Shown here: one piece after another, positions 57,154-64,000 of the stretch
How positions within the stretch are numbered: position 1 is the first letter of the stretch
How the letters are laid out: every line of letters starts with the position of its first letter
Assembly: GCA_958295665.1 (NCBI GenBank)
Contig: OY282558.1
Location: 48,050,389 to 48,114,388 of the forward strand
Reading direction: 5' to 3'
Source of the DNA: Tipula vernalis
Taxonomy: Eukaryota; Arthropoda; Insecta; Diptera; Tipulidae
DNA: 64,000 nucleotides
The notes under the pieces: model-generated
What the model saw: only the letters and a program-made list of their open reading frames with translations
The model's database searches: none
What the model was told of the DNA's origin: nothing
Program-made: the position numbers and the translations under genes

Positions 57154-57798
57154 CTGGCAGTTTCGCAATTGCCGCCACTCGAGGAGCAATTACCACCAGC
57201 AGCTGAGAAAACTGGTTGAGGTGATGTAGAACGACTAGCTGATCCACTTCCACCGACAACTACTACTTTTCCTGCACCACCAATAGAGGTTTGTGCTGCA
57301 GCTGGGTAGGTACCACCACCCACATTCATTAACATTTTTGATGAACTCGTTTGTTCACTGCCACCTTCAACTTTACTCGTATTTCGAATAGGGATATTAT
57401 GTATCTCCGCTTTTATAAAATTTTGAATCGATTTATTTGGAAAATCACTTCCTTTTATAATCGTATCCACCACATTGATATTTTTCGGATTAGCAGCGGT
57501 ATTCATTAAATTTTTTATACAATTTCCAAGAGCTATGCTAGTAAAAATTGTTTTATTCGAATCTGGAGTAGTAGTAATCGGTTCTGGTGTTTTCGAATGA
57601 TGAGGCCCACCATGTCGATGATGATGATGATGGTGATGATGATGGTGTTGATGTGGTGATTGTTGATCTTGGCTCGACTGTTGGGATGCATCACCACCAT
57701 CACCTTGCATTTTACTATTATTATCAACACCTTTCACATCGTTACCATAATTCGATTGCGTATTGGTTGATGACAGTGCCAATGCCAATTCGGATAAA
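57154..57798 (-). CDS. Internal coding exon of a host gene (His/Ser/Gly-rich), minus strand
   Basis: Of all host coding candidates this is the clearest. The acceptor is gcttttctaaattag| (AG at 57800-57799) and the donor ctgCCAG|GTTGGC (GT at 57153-57152). The exon is 645 bp, phase 2 at both sides, with 214 complete codons and an in-frame stop just upstream in the intron. It has no start codon near its 5' end, so it is internal. In order it encodes an L-S-E-L-A-L-A-L start, a Gln/Ser/Asp tract, H-Q-H10-R-H, a more hydrophobic middle (T-S-I-A-L-G-N-C-I-K-N-L-M and N-V-V-D-T-I-I-K-G-S-D-F), then Gly/Ser/Val-rich sequence. Codon use and composition differ sharply from the AT-rich surroundings. 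His runs suggest a nuclear or neuronal regulatory protein (inference). The V-D-T-I-I piece only loosely resembles a corepressor box. Gene not recognised. Confidence 0.7.
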
Positions 57799-57804
57799 CT
57801 AATT

Positions 57805-60400
57805 TAGAAAAGCAATTCAATTTTATTATAAAAAAAAAAATATTTTTTAAAGGACTTAATATTAAAATGTATATTAAAAATTTTGATCGGCGTGGCCAAT
57901 TTACCAGCATAATTCTTCTAGTAAATATCGAGTAATTTAGCCAGCACCTGGTTAATAACAAAAATAATAAGAAAAAAAAATGATTCGACATTTCTAGAAC
58001 AAATTTAATTAATAAATTTCCCAAAACGAAAATGGAACAAAGGATATTTGAATAAGTATTCAACCATAATATTATTGTACAAATTATACATATTGAATTT
58101 TCCAACGCGTGTATCGTCGCTTTACTATTTATAGTTGAACGACCTGGGTCAAGGAAAACTTTATTTAGTTTAACTTGTTACTGTTTTGTTATAGCTCAAA
58201 TAGAAAACCTTATTAATTTTCGATTACATAAAAGAAATGTATATTATGGAAAAAAATAGGTCGCATTCGATTCAACAAAAAAGGACATTCAACTCGAAGC
58301 GTGTTTATACTTTTTACACAATCAAAAAAAAAGGTAATCAATCAATTTCTGAATATTTCCATTTATGTGAGTATAACCCAAAAATTAATTAACTGGAAAA
58401 TTCTCATAAAAGAAAAAGGTTTGAATACGACAAAATGAAATGGACCGATGCCTAATTGTCTAATTTGTGAGGTGCTAACATAAAAAAAGCAATTGTTTTT
58501 TTTTTTTTAAATTTACAAAGCGTTCAAAACAAAATTGTCACCCATTTTCAAACTACAAAATTTCAAATTTTTTATACATTTTGTACACGAATTTATTATG
58601 TAGTTGTAACAGTATGATGGTCGCGTGATATTAGTATGCGCAGTACTTTAAAGTTTAATTCGAATTTGCGTAAAATTTTACAAATTATCAGATTTAGAAA
58701 AGGTACAGATTTTGAAAATTTTTAAAAATATGAGCGAAAAAATTTGAAAGATGTGAAATAATAATAATTTGCAGCACGGAAGGAACAACAACCTCTAAGG
58801 TTCCTTTGGTGTTTCTGAAGTCTAGAAATTAAAATCTAGTCTTAAAATTAGAATTTGAAGAAGAGCCTTTGAAAATTAAATCTGCTACTCGAAATTTAAC
58901 AATTTGTATTTTTTATGTAATTTACGGAAACGTAATAAATTCCAATTTTTATCATTTCATAAACAAATATGATAAATTTGTTTTCACATAGTGCACACCT
59001 TTCTATATCTATACTCATATATGTACATAAAATGCTTTCTTATCGATATGCTTAAGCATACAAATAAACAAAAACACCAAAATCAATCAATAAAAGCCTT
59101 TTTTTTTTTTTGATATTGTAGACACTACGTAAACATTTATTTACATTCAACTATCGCATGATGTATATACTTATAGTCGACTCGATTCGAGTACGACAAC
59201 AAAACAAAAAATTAAAACGTAAATTTCGAATTCAACAGGTGGTAACATAATTGAGTTTGACTTGATTTAAATATTTCGAAAATCAAACCAATCCTTTCCC
59301 TGTCTATAAATTTTGTATACGTGTTCAAAATTTCAAAATTTCGCTTTTTACAATGACGGATAGTTTCGTATCTCGTTTTTCGTATAATCATAGTAAAAAT
59401 ATTTTAAATTGAAACATAATATGTATACGTCTGGTATCGAAGAAAAATTATCTGGTATCTTATGTGTATAAATATGTAAACCAATTATAGTTCAATAAAC
59501 CACAAATGGATTTGGGTCTGCTCATTCCATTTCATTTCAACATAAGTATTATCATTTACATGGTTATCATATGTTGCACAATATTAATGATAATAATAGA
59601 ATAAGAAGCGATAAAGGCAAGTTTTTAACCTACTTTATAAATATTTGTTTCGGTATTAATTATAAAACTAATAATTACTAGCTATGTATAAAAAAACTAA
59701 ATTGTTAGTTTAGAAATGATACAGAAGTTTTTATAATTGTCATTTTCTTATAATTTTAAACGACTGACAATTAAATTTACGACAATTTCTTTATAGAGAT
59801 ACGATAGCAGTAATAGATATGGCTGTACGGATATATCTTATCTCCTAAAACCAAAATGTAAATCAAAATGTTTAATTCAATTAAAATGTCGTACCGGTGC
59901 CGCTTCGTGATTACTCACTCTGAGTTTAAAATAATGAAAATGTGTCTTTAAGAAGTTTTTGACTTTTATAGCAAATTAAAAACGAAAATAGTTTTTTTTA
60001 ATGTACATGTACGTGTACATACACATTTTATTTACATTTTCATTTCTGATAAAAGCTGTAATAAAATGGCAAGTACGAGTATGTTACTTATTGTAAATTT
60101 CGAAATAACAATATTCTAATTATACAAAAATAATAAAATTTACTTTTATGAAGTAATTGTGTTATTTGTTTTTTTTTATTGTGATGCCATCATAAAAATG
60201 TTTGTCAACTTTTTTTTAGTTTAGCTTATTAATTTATGCAATACTTAAAGATTAAAATGAAAAGATTTATAGAATTGTGGCTCGAGGTAAATGACTTGCG
60301 TAAAGCATTGTTTAATATGTTATTCACAAATGTTCGGTAGCGAGCACCCAAATTGATCGACTAGTTACAGAGCTTATTATGAAAGCGTGGGTCACGTATA
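57805..60400. other. AT-rich DNA upstream of the 57-kb exon
   Basis: On the minus strand this is the intron before the exon. A good acceptor (ttattatttttgttattaaccag|) occurs with AG at 57949-57948, followed 43 nt later by GCTG|GTAAAT. In the phase needed by the 57-kb exon that piece would contain an immediate stop, so it is not called as an exon. No mobile element was recognised, apart from A/T runs at 58497-58510 and 59099-59112. Confidence 0.35.
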
Positions 60401-60409
60401 ACCATTCTG

Positions 60410-61292
60410 CTGAACGGCAACGTACCGCCGATAAGATAAAACGCCGGCACAACCAGATCGCCGGCAAGATAGGCGGTCAACACAACTACATCGTCGAAAA
60501 CCACAAATTCAGATCACGTTGTGATGAATATTCTGGAAAAAGGAATATTTGATTTGCTTTGACTTTCGAGTCAGCCGAACGTAATTATTTTTTCTTACAA
60601 AAATATTTATTTTACTTTTTTTTTTTTTTTTGTAATTTTAAATTGTGTTAGCATATAATGCAGAAAACCGCATAAAATCCTCTTAGTGAGGTAGCTTTGA
60701 ACATGTTAAAACTTGGGGAAGGATTTGTAACATGTTTCCTAATAATGGTTCCCAATATCGATATTATGACATTCGATCCAGCGGAAACAAATACTCATGA
60801 TCAGGTCAATTGAAACGATTCAAGAATAAGGAAATGGTTAAAACTGGTTTCTGCTAAGGATGTAATACATCGATAATTCAGCCACCCTACAAAATAAAAT
60901 AAAAATTCGAAGCAGCAGACTTACCGCTTTACAGGATAGGTTTGAAGGGCCAGAATGTGAACCTTTTGTTAAAAATTTATTTTTATGTAAATCCACACCT
61001 TATCTTTTCACAATTTGTTACGAATGAGCATCTAGCTCAAAATAGATTGTGTTAAGTATGGAGTTGGTGTTTGATTCAAATTTTTTTTGTAAGCAAATAA
61101 ATATAAATATAAATATAAACGCGTTCAGAGTTTTCCAAAATTAATTTCTCCTTTCCCAGTAAGTATGCCACTATTTGTTTGTTTCAAAATTAAATGTATA
61201 CATGACTACGGTAAATCCGCCACTAATATGATTGTGTTGGCGAACCTTCTCGTCGGCGGTTTGTTTGTGTTGCCCAATTTTACTGTCGGCGA
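60410..61292. mobile_element. Putative non-autonomous element with CpG-rich inverted motif ends
   Basis: At 60424-60485 a motif close to accgccgataagataaaacg plus ccggcacaacca is followed by a second variant (cgccggcaagataggcggtc plus aacacaac). At 61206-61292 two variants of the same motif occur in inverse orientation; on the minus strand they read accgccgacgagaaggttcg plus ccaacacaatca, and cgccgacagtaaaattgggc plus aacacaaac. The CpG-rich motif pairs stand out in this AT-rich window, and their inverted placement 0.8 kb apart suggests element termini with repeated transposase-binding sites. No transposase is visible between them. A minus-strand donor-like GCG|GTAAGT occurs at about 60924 without a defined exon. 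Confidence 0.4.
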
Positions 61293-61300
61293 TGTAAAGT

Positions 61301-61556
61301 TAAGTTGACCCTATTGTAGAAAGTATGAAAAATCTTGGAAAAAGAAAGGGCGCACAAACAACTGTTTCAGACAGAAGTTGAAAAGCCAAAACATGAAATT
61401 TATATTTAAAAAAATGACCTTGATACGTAATTTCAAGGTCATCAAAAAAAAATATAAAGATGTAGAAAGACGTGTCAAGACTATATTTGTCTTGGAACAC
61501 TTCTTGATATAATGTTTAATTTTTGAGTTATTTAGATGGGTCAAGTCAACTCCACC
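61301..61556. mobile_element. Putative small inverted-repeat element (about 255 bp)
   Basis: gttaagttgaccctat (61301-61316) and the end gatgggtcaagtcaactc (about 61536-61553) are imperfect inverted copies. A perfect inner hairpin, atgaccttga / tcaaggtcat, lies near 61416-61444. The overlapping minus-strand frames have no domain. The superfamily is unknown. Confidence 0.4.
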
Positions 61557-61559
61557 TGG

Positions 61560-63480
61560 ATTTTGGTCGCAAAATGAGGATTGATTTGAGAATTACCGGA
61601 ATAGTAATAAATCTATGTTCGAATGTGCTTTTTTTTAGTTTTTCATTTAACACGATGTAAATAAGAGAGATAATTTATCGACGATGATGACGATAATCAC
61701 GAGAAATTTTGTTTTTGTTTTTTTATTGACCAAACCAAATCAATGTTTTCGGTTACAACCGCAATAGATACAAAAATATATCATAACGCGACCCTAGATT
61801 AAGAAAGTTGTAACGAACAAAAAATAAAAAAATTAAATTTTAATGCTGTCCCCACTAAATAAATCCTTTTCTTTCCATTAGGCACAATTAAATTACTCTA
61901 TCTCTTTTCGTTTATGAAATGTCTACAGAGCCAAGTTGTAAGTCATCGAGTTTTATCTACATAAAAAATATCAGTTAGAACTTAGTTACTCAATATTTAA
62001 GAAAAATATTGCTCTTAGAACTTTATTCGTACAAAAAACTAAGGACTTGCAACCACTTTAACCTACATGATTTATGATTCCTAAATTTGATTTTGTTTCG
62101 GGTTTACGTAGTTTGTTGTTTTCGTAGTTTGTGTAATATTTATTTGGGTTTTGACGCTAATAACACTTCCAAAGGCAAGAAAATGTTCCTGAGATTGAAC
62201 AGCTTTTTGAAACGTTTTATAAGGATACCAATACACAAGTAGGTTTTTAAAATCCACTAAGAAAAATAACAGGTTTTGTTGCTAGTTATAAATCTTTTCG
62301 GGTGGTTCACACTCTGAGTTTGTTATTGGGTTTGGAACCTACTTTAGTCTACTAGTTAAATAATCTGCAATCTACCAATAATATCAAAATCAGCTGGAGC
62401 CCACATAACCATAACCGTATTGCCTCAACGAAGAATATTTTAGAAATGTTCACTGTTGAAACAGTCGACAAGGGTTTTTGCTACAAAATCGAAAATGACT
62501 GATCGACGAAAAAGGCTTTAAAATATAGGACAACGACAAATCTCTACTCGATCCAGACGTACTTGGTTAAAACCATACTTTTTTGTAATTCATTAAAAGT
62601 TATAAAACCTAGTTCTATGTGTCTAGTTAAAACCTTATTAAATTATTTTTAATGATTTCAACTTTCAAAAAGATTCTATCTGAAATTTAATTTCTTAAGC
62701 CTTCTGGAAAGTACGTAATTAATTTTAAAAATTTTACTTTCATTTTATTAATAGTGTCTCAAGTAACCAACCACATGCTTAATTTTGAAATTATAATAAC
62801 AAATGAAATACAAAAAATTTGATCTTAAAACTTTGCAAGTCAATATCTATCTCAGAATGAACACTAAGTTATAACCATTTTAATCTAAGGTCGCGAAATA
62901 TCATGTTAGAAGAGAAAAATAACTCAAGGTGACCACACAATAGCAAAATGTCTATTATACGTCGTGTACATATACAAAATTCTCTATACTCATTCTCATT
63001 CTGCGACCAAAATCGATGTCCTGGTAAATTACAGAATAAAGTAGAAGTCGAAATATAAAATACAATTTTTGGCATTTAGGAATTATTCAATTCAAGGATT
63101 CGGATTTTAGTATGGTAATTTTATTTACGTTAAAACAAGCAAAGAGTCTCTCGGACACATATAATATTTTCACAGAAAATAAAATTTCAAATGTAAGAAT
63201 AAGTGAACAATTTGCTACTGTATATGATTATTTTCTTCAAATATGACATCACGGTTTTTGATACGATCGCCACATACAGTAACGAGAATGGAAAGTACAA
63301 CACCAACATTTTTCAAGTGAAGTTGTGCTAATTGCCCTTATCCTTTTCGTACTAGGCTGATTTTTTTTAGGTATAAATCCAATCGTTTTTCACATTATTT
63401 TTTTTTTTCTAAAATCTAAAAGTTACTAAAATTTAAATTTGTTGAAAATGACAAAATACACGCAATTGATGAATCGGTCA
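61560..63480. other. AT-rich DNA, nothing recognised
   Basis: No gene or mobile element could be supported. The minus-strand frame at 62869-63075 has no recognisable domain. Confidence 0.35.
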
Positions 63481-63957
63481 GAAAAATCGAATTGTGACAT
63501 ATTCTGGGGCGCCTAAAATGTCCTCGAATCAGATTGCTGTTGAGATTGGATGCAATTACTAGAGTGTGAGTCGTTTTTAAAAAAGGAAGACTACTGAAAA
63601 TTTAAAAATAATCAGAATTTCAACTGCTAATCGCTTTAAAACTGCTGTGGATATTCTGACTGAGTTGTCAAAGAAATCGGGATCCATACGATTCGTAACC
63701 GGCTCCGGGAACAACGTTACATGATCAGTTCCCTCGGGAAAAAATCCGTTTCTTAAGAGTAAAACTGAAATAAAAACGTTTAGAATGGGCTCGACGAGAG
63801 TAAATTTAATCTTTTTGGATCGGATGGAATCCAGTAGGTCAGGCGCAAATGCAGCGAACATGTGAGCGATCAGTGCCTGAAAAAAAACAGTAAGCATCTA
63901 GCCGCCCAATTGATTTGGGGATGATTTTCGTATCATGGTATTGAAATAAATGACCTT
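63480..63957 (+). pseudogene. Tc1-like transposase relic
   Basis: Plus-strand pieces in several frames are collinear with a Tc1-like transposase. M-S-S-N-Q-I-A-V-E-I-G-C opens the helix-turn-helix (63518-63560). An S-x-x-x-I-R-N-R-L-R-E-like second helix-turn-helix lies near 63670-63710. L-F-G-S-D-G-I-Q and V-R-R-K come after the first catalytic site (about 63808-63855), then C-L-K-K-x-S-K-H and L-I-W-G-x-F-S-Y-H-G-I (about 63870-63945). The stretch with the first catalytic Asp is missing, and stops and frameshifts are frequent. The opposite-strand frame 63577-63897 is a shadow. It is clearly older than the Tc1 copies at 7400 and 52637. Confidence 0.7.
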
Positions 63958-64000
63958 TTTTAAAGGAACTGTAAATACAAAAGTCATATGTGAATTTTTT

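Noticed and set aside
57905..57947. 43-bp minus-strand piece between a good acceptor and GCTG|GTAAAT, just upstream of the 57-kb exon
   Set aside because: In the phase required by the next exon it contains an immediate TAA; 43 is not a multiple of three. At most a stop-bearing alternative exon.
60924..60990. Minus-strand donor-like GCG|GTAAGT with an open stretch before it
   Set aside because: The acceptor is weak, the downstream interval to the next AG is only about 38 nt, and it lies within a putative mobile element.

Overview
The window is strongly AT-rich eukaryotic DNA. Its transposon families (BEL/Pao and Ty3/gypsy LTR relics, several Tc1/mariner elements, a FLYWCH-MULE, hAT-like MITEs, foldback elements) and its fly-like splice signals point to an insect, most likely a dipteran with large introns. 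No complete host gene is contained. The only confident host coding sequence is one 645-bp internal exon on the minus strand (57154-57798), rich in His, Ser and Gly. The rest reads as giant intron or intergenic DNA filled with transposable elements in different stages of decay.

Layout. 1-202 is the end of a hAT-like MITE inserted in the gag zinc-knuckle region of a decayed BEL/Pao element (205-2270). A TIR element (2326-2916) follows. 7327-8230 holds a Tc1 transposase with a clean reading frame, cut off just before its last catalytic residue by half of a MITE; fuller copies of that MITE lie at 22148-22325 and 25165-25352. 14993-16892 has a split direct repeat and a foldback element. 20220-21830 is a second BEL relic carrying a 303-bp retroposed insert with a 15-bp target duplication. 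22324-22950 is a long-arm foldback element. 36897-38135 is a dead mariner-like element with its TIRs and TA duplication. 38202-40873 is a 2.66-kb hAT-like non-autonomous element with a perfect 8-bp target duplication; most of it is a 13-copy minisatellite. It is inserted in a Ty3/gypsy relic (resuming at 40866). 52295-56161 is a Tc1 element with IR/DR ends, split by a MULE (52722-54952) with a 9-bp target duplication and an intact 465-codon FLYWCH-MULE transposase. 63480-63957 is another Tc1 relic.

Host gene model (inference). Besides the 57-kb exon, the minus strand carries a 78-bp candidate exon (46630-46707), a candidate alternative first exon (23416-23600) and a candidate exon ending in a stop (12872-12926). 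All read openly in the same splice phase (phase 2) as the 57-kb exon. At 46707/46708 and 12253/12254 a pyrimidine tract and CAG are followed directly by GTATGT or GTAAGT. Such back-to-back acceptor and donor is the signature of recursive splicing (ratchet points) in very long fly introns. This set is the most interesting host biology in the window, and transcript data would test it directly. I could not identify the gene.
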